From the NCBI RefSeq assembly GCF_004792695.1, contig NZ_SRXU01000010.1:1-64000 (forward strand): a DNA stretch of 64,000 nt. Reading direction: 5' to 3'. The position numbers were made by a program, and so were the translations under genes. Below, piece by piece: positions 43,052 to 56,667 of the stretch. Numbering within the stretch: position 1 is the stretch's first letter; each line of letters begins with the position of its first letter. Origin of the DNA: Sphingomonas naasensis. Its GTDB lineage: Bacteria; Pseudomonadota; Alphaproteobacteria; Sphingomonadales; Sphingomonadaceae. Under the pieces are notes generated by a model. It was not told where the DNA came from and did not search any database. It saw only the letters and a program-made list of their open reading frames with translations.

Positions 43052-44485
43052 ATGGCCATCGAATCGATCGCAAAGACGCTGGGAACCGGATCGGGCATCG
43101 ACATCTCGTCGCTGGTCGGCGATCTCGTCGATGCGACCTTCGCCAACAAGAACGCCACGCTCGAGGCGAAGGGGGAGAAGCTCACCGCGCAGATCTCTGC
43201 CGCCAGCGCGCTCAAGAGCAACATGAGCCAATTTTCGAGCGCGCTGTCGCAGCTGACCGCGAGCGGCACGCTTGCCACCCAGCCGACCAGCGGAAACAGC
43301 GCCATCGTCACGACCACGCGCCTGCCGGGCGCGACGCTGGCGGGGCTGAGCGCGAGCGTCGAGGTGCGGCAACTCGCCCAAGGGCAGGTTGCCAGCACCG
43401 CCGCCTTCTCCGAAGGTGCGGCGACGGTGATCGGCACCGGCACGTTGACGCTGACCTTTGGCACCGCCACCGTCAGCGACGGCGCGATGACCGATTTCAC
43501 TGCGGGCGCCGCGGCGCCGATCGATATCGCAATCGACGCGCAGCACAACACGCTGCAGGGCGTCGCCGACGCGATCAACGCCGCCAATGCCGGAGTCACG
43601 GCCTCGATCGTCACCGACAGCAGCGGCGCGCGCCTGGTGGTCAAGAGCAGCACCGGTGCCTCGCAGGCTTTCGAGCTTTCGGGCAGCGGCGCGCTGGCCA
43701 GCCTCGACATCGGCCGCAATGCGAACGGTTCGACGATCAATACCACCGCGCAGAATGCGGCGCTGACGCTCGACGGCGTCGAGGTCACCTATCCGACCAA
43801 CAGTATCTCCAATCTGATCCCCGGCGTGCGGCTTGATCTCGTCGCCGCCGCGGTCGGCACGAAGGTCTCCATCGGCTCGACGCGGCCGACCACCGCGCTG
43901 AGCGATGCGGTCACCAACTTCGTCGATACCTTCAACGAGCTCTACAAGATGGTGCGCGAGGCGGTCGATCCGATCGACGGGCCGCTGCGGGGCGATCCCG
44001 CCGCGAAGGACCTGCTGCGCCAGATGAAGGGGCTGACGATCACCAGCCTGATTCCCGGCGCGACCGACGAGATCCCGAGCAGGCTCGCCGATATCGGCGT
44101 CGCGACCCAGCGCGACGGCACGCTCCGCGTCGATTCGACCCGGCTCGCCAAGGTGCTGAACAGCTATCCCGACCAGATCGAGGCGATGTTCGCGACCAAT
44201 GCAGGGCTCACCAAGGCGCTTTCCACGGTCGCCGAGAGCGCGATCGGCAAGACCGCGACGCTCGGCACGCAGAACGAGGTCACCGGACTCAGCGCCAGCG
44301 TGCTCAATTACACCAAGGCGCAGGACAGCATCGCCGACGACAAGGCCGACGTGCTCGCCGCGACCGAGAAGCTGCGGACGCGGATGACGCAGCAATTCGC
44401 GGCGATGGATTCGAAGGTGGCGGCGTACAAGTCGACCCAGACCTTCCTCGAAAATCAGATCAAGGCGTGGAATTCGGACAATTGA
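43052..44485 (+). CDS. fliD: Filament cap protein FliD (HAP2)
   Basis: A 477-residue cap protein. The N-terminal signature is TLGTGSGIDISSLVGDLVDATFANKNATLEAKGEKL; FliD-C elements include LDGVEVTYPTNSISNLIPGVRLDL and DTFNELYKMV, and a C-terminal coiled coil ends the protein. ATG 43052 has a strong AGGGGG ribosome site; the upstream open frame is ignored. The cap is needed for flagellin folding at the filament tip. Confidence 0.95.
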   Translation: MAIESIAKTLGTGSGIDISSLVGDLVDATFANKNATLEAKGEKLTAQISAASALKSNMSQFSSALSQLTASGTLATQPTSGNSAIVTTTRLPGATLAGLSASVEVRQLAQGQVASTAAFSEGAATVIGTGTLTLTFGTATVSDGAMTDFTAGAAAPIDIAIDAQHNTLQGVADAINAANAGVTASIVTDSSGARLVVKSSTGASQAFELSGSGALASLDIGRNANGSTINTTAQNAALTLDGVEVTYPTNSISNLIPGVRLDLVAAAVGTKVSIGSTRPTTALSDAVTNFVDTFNELYKMVREAVDPIDGPLRGDPAAKDLLRQMKGLTITSLIPGATDEIPSRLADIGVATQRDGTLRVDSTRLAKVLNSYPDQIEAMFATNAGLTKALSTVAESAIGKTATLGTQNEVTGLSASVLNYTKAQDSIADDKADVLAATEKLRTRMTQQFAAMDSKVAAYKSTQTFLENQIKAWNSDN

Positions 44486-44489
44486 TGCG

Positions 44490-44888
44490 ATGACCCGTTA
44501 CGCCACCGCCCTCGCCAACCCCGCCGCGACTTATCGGCAGATCGACCTTGCCGGGCGCACCACCGGCGCCGACTCGCATCGGCTGGTCGGGCTGCTCTAC
44601 GAGGAAGGCGTCGCCGCGCTGCGCGCCGCCGCCTGCGCCGCCGAAGGGCGGCAATATGCGATCAAGAGCGAGCGTGTCGCCCGTGCCACCGCGATCCTGT
44701 TCGCGCTCGAGGCCGGGCTCGATTTCGACAGGGGCGGGGAGGTCTCGCGCACGCTCGCGACCTTCTATCACGGGCTGCGTCAGGAAGTGCTCCACGCCAG
44801 CATCGGCACCGATCCGGCGCCCTTCCGCGAGGCTGCGACCAGCCTCGAGGAGATCGGCAGCGCCTGGGCGAGCGTGCGCGCGTCCTAG
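44490..44888 (+). CDS. fliS: Flagellin export chaperone FliS
   Basis: A 132-residue helical protein (TGADSHRLVGLLYEEGVAALRAAACAAEGRQ; ARATAILFALEAGLDFDRGGEVSRTLATFYHGLRQEVL) that fits FliS in size and helical pattern. It stands directly behind fliD as usual. It ends tail-to-tail with the next gene, with four bases of overlap. Confidence 0.88.
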   Translation: MTRYATALANPAATYRQIDLAGRTTGADSHRLVGLLYEEGVAALRAAACAAEGRQYAIKSERVARATAILFALEAGLDFDRGGEVSRTLATFYHGLRQEVLHASIGTDPAPFREAATSLEEIGSAWASVRAS

Positions 44889-45556
44889 AGGTCGAGCTTC
44901 TCATAATCCGCGGGCGGCGGGATCCCCTCCATCCGCTCGGAGAGCAGCGGCCGGAAGCTCGGCCGGCTCTTCATGCCGATATACCAGCGCTTGGCCTGTT
45001 CGTGGCTCTTCCAGTCGATCCCGCCGAGATAGTCGGCGATCGAGATCTGCGCGGCGGCGGCGAGATCGGCGAGGCTCATCGTCGGGCCGGCGAGCCATGT
45101 GCGGTGGTCGAGGAGGTAATCGATATAGTCGAGATGCGCGACCGCGGCCTTCATCGCCTCGCGCAGCGCCTTGGCGTCGGGCGTCATCTTGTGGACGACG
45201 CGCTTGATCATCCGCTCGTGGAGCAGGGGCGCGGTGATGTCGCCGTAGAAATGGTGATCGAACCACACGACCAGCCGGCGGATCTCGGCGCGGTCGGTGG
45301 CGGTGCCATTGATCATCGCGTTCTTGCTGACGGTCTCCTCGAAGAACTCGCAGATCACCGTCGAATCGATCAGCGTCACCCCGCGCTCGGTATCGACCAT
45401 CACCGGCACCTGGCCGGTCGGGTTCAGATCGAGAAACTCGTCGCGGCGCAGCCACGGCGATTCGCGCACCGGCTCATAGCCGATGCCCTTCTCGCCGAGC
45501 AGCAGACGCACTTTCCGGGAAAAGGGACAGAGCGGGAATTGAAGGAGCTGCCACAT
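44885..45556 (-). CDS. fzlA: Glutathione S-transferase-fold protein, probable FzlA cell-division factor
   Basis: A 223-residue GST-fold protein. The thioredoxin-like N-domain has FPLCPFSRKVRLLLGEKGI and NPTGQVPVMVD; the helical C-domain has WLAGPTMSLADLAAAAQISIADYLGGIDW and MKSRPSFRPLL. The proline-rich tail (GIPPPADYEKLDL) resembles the C-terminus of Caulobacter FzlA, a GST homologue that binds FtsZ and supports septal wall synthesis. Assignment to FzlA rather than a metabolic GST rests on this tail and overall resemblance. Confidence 0.7.
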   Translation of the reverse strand: MWQLLQFPLCPFSRKVRLLLGEKGIGYEPVRESPWLRRDEFLDLNPTGQVPVMVDTERGVTLIDSTVICEFFEETVSKNAMINGTATDRAEIRRLVVWFDHHFYGDITAPLLHERMIKRVVHKMTPDAKALREAMKAAVAHLDYIDYLLDHRTWLAGPTMSLADLAAAAQISIADYLGGIDWKSHEQAKRWYIGMKSRPSFRPLLSERMEGIPPPADYEKLDL

Positions 45557-45601
45557 GCAGCCCGTATCTACTGGAGACGCGTCGCGCGTCCAGCCGATGC
45601 G

Positions 45602-46024
45602 TCAATTATCGTCGCTATAGGCCTCGATCGCGCCTGCCAGCGGGGCGAGCGCATCGCGCAGCCGGTCGGCGGTCTTTGCCAGCTCGCCCGACATCGCCAA
45701 CGCGTCTCCCGCAATCGCGCCGGTGGCGGCAACCGCGCGCCGCGTCCGGTCGTGCAGCTTCGCCTCGAAATGCGGATCCCTGCGGCGCTCGAGGTCGCGC
45801 AGCGTGTCCGAGGGGCGGATGTCCGCATCGGGATCGGCATAGCGCGCCAGCGGCCCGACCCGCGTATCGAGCACGATGCCGGCGAGTCCGGTCATCGCCA
45901 TGGCGATGCCTTCCTGCACCATCGGTTCGTTGAGCGCGCGCACGGCATCGGCCTCGCGCTGCGATTGCGCGGCGGCGGGCAGGGCAATGGCGCACAAGAC
46001 GGCGGCAGCGGAGACCAGACGCAT
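45602..46024 (-). CDS. Exported protein of unknown function
   Basis: A 140-residue protein with signal peptide (MRLVSAAAVLCAIALPAAAQ). The mature part is helical and charged (READAVRALNEPMVQEGIAMAMTGLAGIVLDTRVGPLARYADPDADIRPSDTLRDLERR) and ends LAGAIEAYSDDN. No family is recognised. ATG 46024 has GGGAGA upstream; the open frame extends 52 codons further without a signal. Confidence 0.7.
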   Translation of the reverse strand: MRLVSAAAVLCAIALPAAAQSQREADAVRALNEPMVQEGIAMAMTGLAGIVLDTRVGPLARYADPDADIRPSDTLRDLERRRDPHFEAKLHDRTRRAVAATGAIAGDALAMSGELAKTADRLRDALAPLAGAIEAYSDDN

Positions 46025-46129
46025 GACATTCTCCCGAGTCGTCAGGAACGGCTTATACATGCTTCCCAACGGCTTAGCACGCGATGAACATGGGCTTGCC
46101 CCACGCGCGCGGGCGAGCCACTCTGGGGC

Positions 46130-46468
46130 GTGTCCGACGACCCATTCGTCACCGTGGCGATCGCCTATAGCCAGCCCCAAGCATTGGTGCTGCTATCGCT
46201 TTTCGCGTGGCACGACATCCCCGCCTATGCGCGCAATCTGCAGCATGCGCGAACGGACTGTCCGGTGACGCTCGCGCTGGGCGGCATCCCGATCCGCGTC
46301 CTGTCGGATTGCGCCGGGGCAGCGCGCGCGCTGCTCGTCGAGGCTGCCGAGCGCGAGGACGAACGGCCCGCGCCCGCGCCGCTCGCGTGGCGCATCGTCA
46401 AGACACTTGCCTTGGGGATGGTCGGTGCGACGCCACCCCCGCGCATCGCGGCGAGCATCGTTCGCTAG
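46130..46468 (+). CDS. DUF2007-like small protein
   Basis: A 112-residue protein starting with GTG. The first 70 residues (VTVAIAYSQPQALVLLSLFAWHDIPAYARN; GGIPIRVLSDCAGAARALLVEAAE) follow the pattern of DUF2007 putative signal-transducing proteins, a small alpha/beta fold. The function is unknown. It is the only plus-strand gene between fliS and tRNA-Leu(CAG), and it abuts the end of gltB. Confidence 0.6.
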   Translation: MSDDPFVTVAIAYSQPQALVLLSLFAWHDIPAYARNLQHARTDCPVTLALGGIPIRVLSDCAGAARALLVEAAEREDERPAPAPLAWRIVKTLALGMVGATPPPRIAASIVR

Positions 46469-50986
<4,518 letters not shown>

Positions 50987-51013
50987 CTTATCCTCGAAGC
51001 GCGATCTCGCGCG

Positions 51014-51541
51014 TCAGTCCTTCACGCCGGCGGCGGCGAGGCTCGTTCTGGCATTGGCCGCGCAGGCATCATATTCTGCGAACATCTCGGTCGGCGCGTC
51101 GGCCATCGCCTTGCGCGTGACTTCCATGAAGCGCTCGATCGGATAGCGCTCGACGAACGGCTTCATGTCGGCCTTGTCGCCTGCGGCGAGCAGCCGCGCA
51201 TAATCGGGTCCCGAATAAAATTCGGTGAGCTTGTCGAGCTCGGCGTCGGTGAGCATCTCGGCCGACTTGCGTAGCGCGCGCATCGGGAATTCGCGCGATG
51301 CCTTGTCGACGCACGCAACGCGCGCCGCGATCGCCGCGCGGACCGCAGCTTCCTTGCCCGGGTTGGCGGCGACGAGGCGCTTGATGTCCGCGGCGTCGGC
51401 TTCGGTCTCGCCATCGCCTTGGCCGGCACCGGGCCGGGTGCTCGGCGGCAGCGCGGCGAGCAGCCGATCGACGTGCGCCGCATGGTCGGGCGCGGGCACC
51501 CCCTGCCCGGCAAGGACGAGAAGGACGGAGAGCAGGATCAT
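51014..51541 (-). CDS. Exported protein of unknown function within the glt operon
   Basis: A 175-residue protein with signal peptide (MILLSVLLVLAGQGVPA). The second half (AEMLTDAELDKLTEFYSGPDYARLLAAGDKADMKPFVERYPIERFMEVTRKAMADAPTEMF) faintly resembles DUF2059-type helical proteins. It has two cysteines in the mature part (VACVDK, DACAAN). It lies between gltD (10 bases upstream) and gltB (27 bases downstream), so it is almost certainly cotranscribed with them; why is unknown. Confidence 0.7.
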   Translation of the reverse strand: MILLSVLLVLAGQGVPAPDHAAHVDRLLAALPPSTRPGAGQGDGETEADAADIKRLVAANPGKEAAVRAAIAARVACVDKASREFPMRALRKSAEMLTDAELDKLTEFYSGPDYARLLAAGDKADMKPFVERYPIERFMEVTRKAMADAPTEMFAEYDACAANARTSLAAAGVKD

Positions 51542-51551
51542 CGCCCGCGCC

Positions 51552-53000
51552 TCATGCCGCCTGCGCCGGGACGCTCGCCCCGGCGCGCGCCTTCATCCAC
51601 GCATGCATGTGCGCCGCCACGTCGCGGCCGTCGCGGATCGCCCAGACGACGAGGCTCGCGCCGCGGACGATGTCGCCCGCCGCGAACACGCCGTCCAAGC
51701 TGGTCATCATCGTCTTGCCGTCGGTGCGCAGCGTGCCCCAGCGGGTTACGCCAAGCCCTTCCGCGCCGAACAGCTTGGGCAGGTCCTCGGCCTCGAAGCC
51801 GAGCGCCTTGATCACCAGATCGGCCTGCAGCTGGAAGCCGCCGCCGGGATCGACCTCGGGCGCGCGACGGCCCGAGGCATCGGGCGCGCCGAGCCGCATC
51901 TTCGACGCGCGCACGCCGGTCACCTTGTCGCCGCCGTCAAAGGCGTCCGGAGCCGACAGCCAGACGAACTCGACGCCCTCCTCCTCGGCATTGGCGACTT
52001 CGCGCTGCGAGCCGGGCATGTTGGCGCGGTCGCGCCGATAGAGGCACTTCACCGAGGCGGCGCCCTGGCGGATCGCCGTGCGTACGCAGTCCATCGCGGT
52101 GTCGCCGCCGCCGACCACCACGACATGCTTGCCCGCGGCATCGAGACCGCCATTGTCGAATTCGGGAACCGCATCGCCGAAGCTCTTGCGGTTCGACGCG
52201 GTGAGATAGTCGAGCGCCTCGACAATGCCCGCGGCGCCGACGCCCGGCGCCTTGATCGCGCGCGCCTTGTAGACGCCGGTGGCGATCAGCAGCGTGTCGT
52301 GCCTCGCGCGCAGCGTGTCGAGGGTCGCCTCGCGACCTACCTCGAAGCTGGTGTGGAAGACGATGCCGGCCTCTTCGAGGCGCGCGACCCGGCGCATCAC
52401 GACTTCCTTCTCGAGCTTGAAGCCCGGAATGCCATAGGTCAGCAGTCCGCCGGCGCGATCGTGCCGGTCGTAGACGTGCACGTCATAGCCCATCTCGCGC
52501 AGATATTCGGCGGCGCTCAGCCCGGCTGGTCCCGCGCCGATGACACCGACCGACTGGCCCCGCGCGGGACCGACCCGGACGGGCTCGACCCAGCCTTCTT
52601 CCCACGCCTTGTCGGTGATGAATTTCTCGACCGAGCCGATCGTCACCGCGCCATGGCCAGAGAATTCGATCACGCAATTGCCTTCGCACAGCCGATCCTG
52701 CGGGCAGATGCGGCCGCAGATCTCCGGCATGGTCGAGGTGCTGTTCGACAGCTCATACGCCTCGCGCAGCCGGCCCTCGGCGGTCAGACGGAGCCAGTCG
52801 GGGATATGGTTGTGCAGCGGGCAATGCACCGAGCAATAGGGGACGCCGCATTGCGAGCAGCGCCCGGCCTGCGCCTCGGCGTCGGGCACCGCGTAGCGGT
52901 CCGCGATCTCGCGAAAGTCTTCCGCGCGGAGTTCTGCCGAGCGCTTTGCGGGGTATTGCTGCCCGCGCGCCACGAATTTGAGCATCGCATCGTCTGCCAT
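51552..53000 (-). CDS. gltD: Glutamate synthase (NADPH) small subunit
   Basis: A 482-residue flavin/iron-sulfur subunit that passes electrons from NADPH to GltB. Two cysteine clusters for 4Fe-4S centres are CSQCGVPYCSVHCPLHNHIPDW and CGRICPQDRLCEGNC. The FAD-binding GxGxxG is in VGVIGAGPAGLSAAEYLREMG and the NADPH-binding one in VVVVGGGDTAMDCVRTAIRQGA. ATG 53000 (MADDAMLKF) is chosen; 52985 is an alternative. It is first in the gltD-unknown-gltB operon. Confidence 0.96.
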   Translation of the reverse strand: MADDAMLKFVARGQQYPAKRSAELRAEDFREIADRYAVPDAEAQAGRCSQCGVPYCSVHCPLHNHIPDWLRLTAEGRLREAYELSNSTSTMPEICGRICPQDRLCEGNCVIEFSGHGAVTIGSVEKFITDKAWEEGWVEPVRVGPARGQSVGVIGAGPAGLSAAEYLREMGYDVHVYDRHDRAGGLLTYGIPGFKLEKEVVMRRVARLEEAGIVFHTSFEVGREATLDTLRARHDTLLIATGVYKARAIKAPGVGAAGIVEALDYLTASNRKSFGDAVPEFDNGGLDAAGKHVVVVGGGDTAMDCVRTAIRQGAASVKCLYRRDRANMPGSQREVANAEEEGVEFVWLSAPDAFDGGDKVTGVRASKMRLGAPDASGRRAPEVDPGGGFQLQADLVIKALGFEAEDLPKLFGAEGLGVTRWGTLRTDGKTMMTSLDGVFAAGDIVRGASLVVWAIRDGRDVAAHMHAWMKARAGASVPAQAA

Positions 53001-53123
53001 GCCGCGCGCCCTACTCAAGGCCGCGGCAAAGATAAAGCAGCAATACTGACCTATATCGTCGGTTTTCGCTTTAATGCGGCGCGAAACGCAAAAATGTTGC
53101 GCGTTTTAAGGTCCGATATGGCC

Positions 53124-53924
53124 CTACCGTGCCGAAAGCCAAGCCAATGCCGCTGCTCCCGCAATGATTCGGTACCATGCAAAGGGTGCGAATCCGTGTT
53201 TGGTCACGATGGCGAGGAACGCCTTCACCACCACCAGTGCCACTACGAAACTCACGACGAAACCGATCGCGATCAGCTCGAGCCCATCGCCGGTGATCGC
53301 GTCGCGATGCTTGTAGAGCTGGAGCACGGTGGCGCCGGTCAAGGTCGGCAGCGCGAGGAAGAAGCTGAAATCGGCGGCGGTGCGGCGGTCGATGCCGAGC
53401 GCCATCGCGCCCATGATCGTCGCGCCCGACCGGCTGACGCCCGGGATCATCGCAAGGCACTGGACCAGCCCGATCTTGATCGACTGGCCGGTGGAGACCC
53501 CCGCGATGCCGAGGACGTTCTCGGTCCGCACGAGTCGCTCGATCACGAGAATCGCGACGCCGCCGACGATAAGCGCCCACGCAACGACCACGGCGTTCTC
53601 CAGCAAGGCGTCGATCTGGTCGCCGAAGGCGAGGCCGAGGATCACCGCGGGGATGAAGGCAATCAGCAAATTGCGGACAAACGCCACCGACGCCGCTTCC
53701 CGGCGCAGCAGCCCTTTGAAAACCGCGAGGAAGGTCCGCCAGTAGAGCACGACGATCGCGAGGATCGCGCCGGGCTGGATCGCGATGTTGAACACCGCCC
53801 ATTGCGCGGCGTCATAGCCCATCAGCTCGCTGGCGAGGATCAGATGTCCGGTCGAGGAGACCGGGAGAAACTCGGTGATGCCTTCGACGATGCCGAGCAG
53901 GATCGCGACGAGAAATTCGGTCAT
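53124..53924 (-). CDS. uppP: Undecaprenyl-diphosphatase
   Basis: A 266-residue polytopic enzyme that recycles the lipid carrier for wall synthesis (BacA/UppP). Both active-site motifs are present: EGITEFLPVSSTGHLILA near the N-terminus and PGVSRSGATIMGAMALGI in the middle. Length is normal. Confidence 0.96.
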   Translation of the reverse strand: MTEFLVAILLGIVEGITEFLPVSSTGHLILASELMGYDAAQWAVFNIAIQPGAILAIVVLYWRTFLAVFKGLLRREAASVAFVRNLLIAFIPAVILGLAFGDQIDALLENAVVVAWALIVGGVAILVIERLVRTENVLGIAGVSTGQSIKIGLVQCLAMIPGVSRSGATIMGAMALGIDRRTAADFSFFLALPTLTGATVLQLYKHRDAITGDGLELIAIGFVVSFVVALVVVKAFLAIVTKHGFAPFAWYRIIAGAAALAWLSAR

Positions 53925-53987
53925 GCGGGTAGGGGCCTCTCGTTCACGCGGCGGCCGGCGCCGCGCCGGCCCGAGGGATGGGCTGGA

Positions 53988-54917
53988 TCAGGCGACCGGA
54001 TCGAGCTGGCCGAAGCGGCCGTGGCGGCGGAAGCGCACCAGCCATGCCGGCGCCACCGTGGCCAGCGGAGTCGGCGTGATCCCGAACGCCGCGAAGCCCT
54101 CGGCGCCGGCGGGGACGATATTGTCCTGCTGGAGCATGCGCCACTGGTCGGTGGTGATCGGGGTGCCGGGGACCATCGCGACGAGCCCGCCCAGCGCGTC
54201 GGGCAGCTCGACGAAATGCGCGTCACGGCCGATCGCGCCGGCGATCCAACGATAGAGGTCGCGCAAGGTCAGCACATCGGGGCCGCCCAGCGTGTAGACA
54301 TGGCCGCCATGCCGCGCCGGATCGGCGATCGCCTTGACCACGACGGTGGCGACGTCGGTGACATAGGCGGGCTGGAAGCGCGCCTCGGCGCGCAGCACCG
54401 GCACCACTGGCGCGCTGGCGATCATGCCGGCGAAGCGATTCACGAAATTGTCCTCGCGTCCGAACAGCACCGAGGGTCGCAAAATCGTCGCGGCGGGAAA
54501 GGCTGCCTGCACGGCCTGCTCGCCCTGCGCCTTGGAGCGGCCATAGGCGGCGCGCGAATCGGCATCGGCGCCGAGCGCCGAGACATGCACCAGCGCCGCG
54601 ACGCCGGCGGCGCGCGCCGCCTCGGCGACGTTGCGGGCGCCATCGACATGGACCTTGGTCATCGCGCTGCCGAAAGTGCCGGCGAGGTTGACCACCGCGT
54701 CCGATCCCTCGATCGCGCGGGCGATCGTATCGGGCCGGGTGACGTCGGCCGCGGCGAACTGGGTCTGGCCGAGCCCGCCCAGCGGCTTGAGGAACCAGGC
54801 GTCGCGCGGCCGCTTCTGCGCGATTCGCACCCGTGCGCCGGCGCGATAGAGTTCCTGCGCGACATAGCGCCCCAGAAATCCGCCGCCGCCGATCAGCGTT
54901 ACCAGCCTGTCCTTCAT
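53988..54917 (-). CDS. NDUFA9-like NAD(P)-binding protein (complex I-associated family)
   Basis: A 309-residue atypical short-chain dehydrogenase. The Rossmann motif is VTLIGGGGFLGRYVAQEL; AVVNLAGTFGSAMTKVHVDGARNVAEAARAAGV and LRPSVLFGREDNFVNRFAGMIA fit the NDUFA9/YbjT-like family often called complex I NDUFA9 subunit family in alphaproteobacteria. ATG 54917 is chosen for the Rossmann start. It may bind NADPH structurally rather than catalyse. Confidence 0.8.
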   Translation of the reverse strand: MKDRLVTLIGGGGFLGRYVAQELYRAGARVRIAQKRPRDAWFLKPLGGLGQTQFAAADVTRPDTIARAIEGSDAVVNLAGTFGSAMTKVHVDGARNVAEAARAAGVAALVHVSALGADADSRAAYGRSKAQGEQAVQAAFPAATILRPSVLFGREDNFVNRFAGMIASAPVVPVLRAEARFQPAYVTDVATVVVKAIADPARHGGHVYTLGGPDVLTLRDLYRWIAGAIGRDAHFVELPDALGGLVAMVPGTPITTDQWRMLQQDNIVPAGAEGFAAFGITPTPLATVAPAWLVRFRRHGRFGQLDPVA

Positions 54918-55058
54918 GCCTGCCTCTTGAGCCTCGTGCGAGCCGCACCCCATGCCGCGTGGCCGCGCAAACGGCAAGCCGCCTGCGCTGTGCGAATTGC
55001 CGCGCGCGCCCGGTTGACAGCCACGCGACCCTCCAATAGAGCGCGCCGCCTACCCCGT

Positions 55059-55145
55059 GCCCAGATGGCGGAATTGGTAGACGCACCAGCTTCAGGTGCT
55101 GGCGGTCGCAAGGCCGTGGAGGTTCGAGTCCTCTTCTGGGCACCA
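55059..55145 (+). tRNA. tRNA-Leu (anticodon CAG), island attachment site
   Basis: An 87-nt class II tRNA with CCA. Acceptor GCCCAGA pairs with TCTGGGC, the D-arm is GGCGGAATTGGTAGAC, anticodon stem CCAGC/GCTGG has loop TTCAGGT (CAG), and the T-arm has GTTCGAGTC. Its 3' end points at an integrase gene 165 bases downstream, the usual layout where the tRNA 3' end served as attB and is restored at attL. Confidence 0.95.
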
Positions 55146-55248
55146 CTTTTCCCATCCACTAGCGTCCATGAGCGTCGCGTAAGTGGCTGGGGGAAAAGCC
55201 TTTTTCCAAATATCTTTCCGGCGAGATTTGGGCGGGTTCGCCGACATA

Positions 55249-55264
55249 CCACCAGTTTTGGTGG
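55249..55264. promoter_or_regulatory. Inverted repeat before the integrase
   Basis: CCACCA-GTTT-TGGTGG is a perfect six-base-arm palindrome about 45 bases before the integrase start, a likely regulator or integrase/excisionase site. Nothing else is seen in the 164 bases between the tRNA and the integrase apart from A/T-rich runs. Confidence 0.4.
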
Positions 55265-55309
55265 CATATTTCGGCAGTGGATTCGCCCGTTTTCGGACGG
55301 AGATACCCC

Positions 55310-56572
55310 ATGGCTCTTACGGCCCTTGCGATCAGAAATGCGCAGCCTCGAACGAAGGCTTACAAGCTCAGCGACGAGCGCTCCCTCTTCCTTCTGGTGA
55401 TGCCGAACGGCGCCAAATACTGGCGCTTCCGCTATCGCTTCCTCGACAAACAGAAGACGCTCGCGATCGGCGTATGGCCCGAGGTGAGCCTTGCCGATGC
55501 CCGTATCAAACGCGACTCCGCGCGCCAGATGGTCGCGGACGGCCTCGACCCGATGGTCGAGAAGAAGCGCCGCAAGCTCCGCGCGCATTTCGATGCCAAC
55601 AACACGTTCCGTGCGGTCGCCGAAGAATGGTTCGTCAAGATCACGCGCGAGGAGCGCGCCGAGGTTACGCTGAGCAAAGTCCGCTGGTTGCTCGAGAAGG
55701 TCTATCCGTTCCTCGGCGACCTGCCGATCCATGAGATCGAGGTGCAGGAAGTGCTGGCCGTGCTACGAAAGATCGAGGCGACGGGCCGCTACGAGAGCGC
55801 ACGGCGCATGCGAAGCGTGATCAGCCGCGTCTTTCGCTATGGCATCGCCACGGGGCGGGCGAAAGTCGACCCTGCACGCGACCTGCGGGGCGCGATCATC
55901 GTGCCCAAGACCAGGCACTTTGCGGCGATCACGCGGCCGAAGGAGGTGGGCAAGCTGCTCCGGGACATCGACGATTCGCCAGGATACGCGATCACGCGGC
56001 TTGCCCTGCGGATGACGCCGCATGTCTTCGTGCGCCCGGGAGAGTTGCGCCGGGCCGAATGGAGCGAGTTCGACCTGGAGCGCGCCGTATGGTCGATCCC
56101 CGCCGAGAAGATGAAGATGCGCTGGCCGCATCAGGTGCCGCTGTCGCGGCAGGTGCTCGATCTCCTCGACGAGATCCGGCCGCTTACCGGCCACAGCCCC
56201 TATGTGTTCCCGGCCTCTCATACCTGGAAGCGCCCCATGTCGGAGAACACCATCACCTTCGCGCTTCGGCGGATGGGCTACAGCGGCAGTGAGATGACCG
56301 CGCATGGCTTCCGCGCGATGGCGGCGACGCTGCTCAACGAGATGGGGCTGTGGAACCCCGACGCGATCGAGCGGCAGCTCGCGCACATGGAGAATAATGG
56401 CGTGCGCCGCGCCTATGCGCGCGGACAATATTGGGAAGAGCGCGTGCGGATGATGCAGCACTGGTCGGATTATCTCGACGAACTGCGAAGCGGAGGCGAC
56501 GGCAACAAGGCCTCCGATGGCGGCAACGTCGTCGCGGTCGATTTCGCCCGGCGAGGCGAGCGAAGGCGGTAG
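55310..56572 (+). CDS. P4-type tyrosine integrase (DUF4102 N-terminal domain)
   Basis: A 420-residue site-specific recombinase. The N-terminal DUF4102 domain has LFLLVMPNGAKYWRFRYRFLDKQKTLAIGVWPEVSLADAR. A core-binding domain follows, then the catalytic domain with Arg in RPGELRRAEWSEFD, His-x-x-Arg in MTAHGFRAMAATLLNE, His in LAHMENNGVRRAY and the Tyr in AYARGQY. ATG 55310 follows GGACGGAG. Integrases of this type insert islands into tRNA 3' ends, here tRNA-Leu(CAG). Confidence 0.95.
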   Translation: MALTALAIRNAQPRTKAYKLSDERSLFLLVMPNGAKYWRFRYRFLDKQKTLAIGVWPEVSLADARIKRDSARQMVADGLDPMVEKKRRKLRAHFDANNTFRAVAEEWFVKITREERAEVTLSKVRWLLEKVYPFLGDLPIHEIEVQEVLAVLRKIEATGRYESARRMRSVISRVFRYGIATGRAKVDPARDLRGAIIVPKTRHFAAITRPKEVGKLLRDIDDSPGYAITRLALRMTPHVFVRPGELRRAEWSEFDLERAVWSIPAEKMKMRWPHQVPLSRQVLDLLDEIRPLTGHSPYVFPASHTWKRPMSENTITFALRRMGYSGSEMTAHGFRAMAATLLNEMGLWNPDAIERQLAHMENNGVRRAYARGQYWEERVRMMQHWSDYLDELRSGGDGNKASDGGNVVAVDFARRGERRR

Positions 56573-56596
56573 GTCGGCTATATGCACCAAACAGAA

Positions 56597-56614
56597 TGCT
56601 CCCGTACAGGAACA
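56597..56614. promoter_or_regulatory. HipB operator copy 1 (imperfect)
   Basis: TGCTCCCGTACAGGAACA is the most distal and least symmetric of three 18-base sites fitting TGTNCCCGNNCGGGNACA. Its core starts at 56601, exactly 50 bases before copy 2. Confidence 0.55.
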
Positions 56615-56646
56615 TTTCAGCCGTGATCGTTTCAACAAAGGCGCTA

Positions 56647-56664
56647 TGGACCCGTTCGGGAACA
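56647..56664. promoter_or_regulatory. HipB operator copy 2
   Basis: TGGACCCGTTCGGGAACA has a perfect inner palindrome CCCG-TT-CGGG. It abuts the -35 element of the hipB promoter from upstream. Confidence 0.65.
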
Positions 56665-56667
56665 TTC

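Noticed and set aside
51225..55400. 1391-codon open frame on the plus strand
   Set aside because: It runs antisense through gltD, uppP and the NDUFA9-like gene and then through a tRNA; its composition is that of a high-GC shadow frame.
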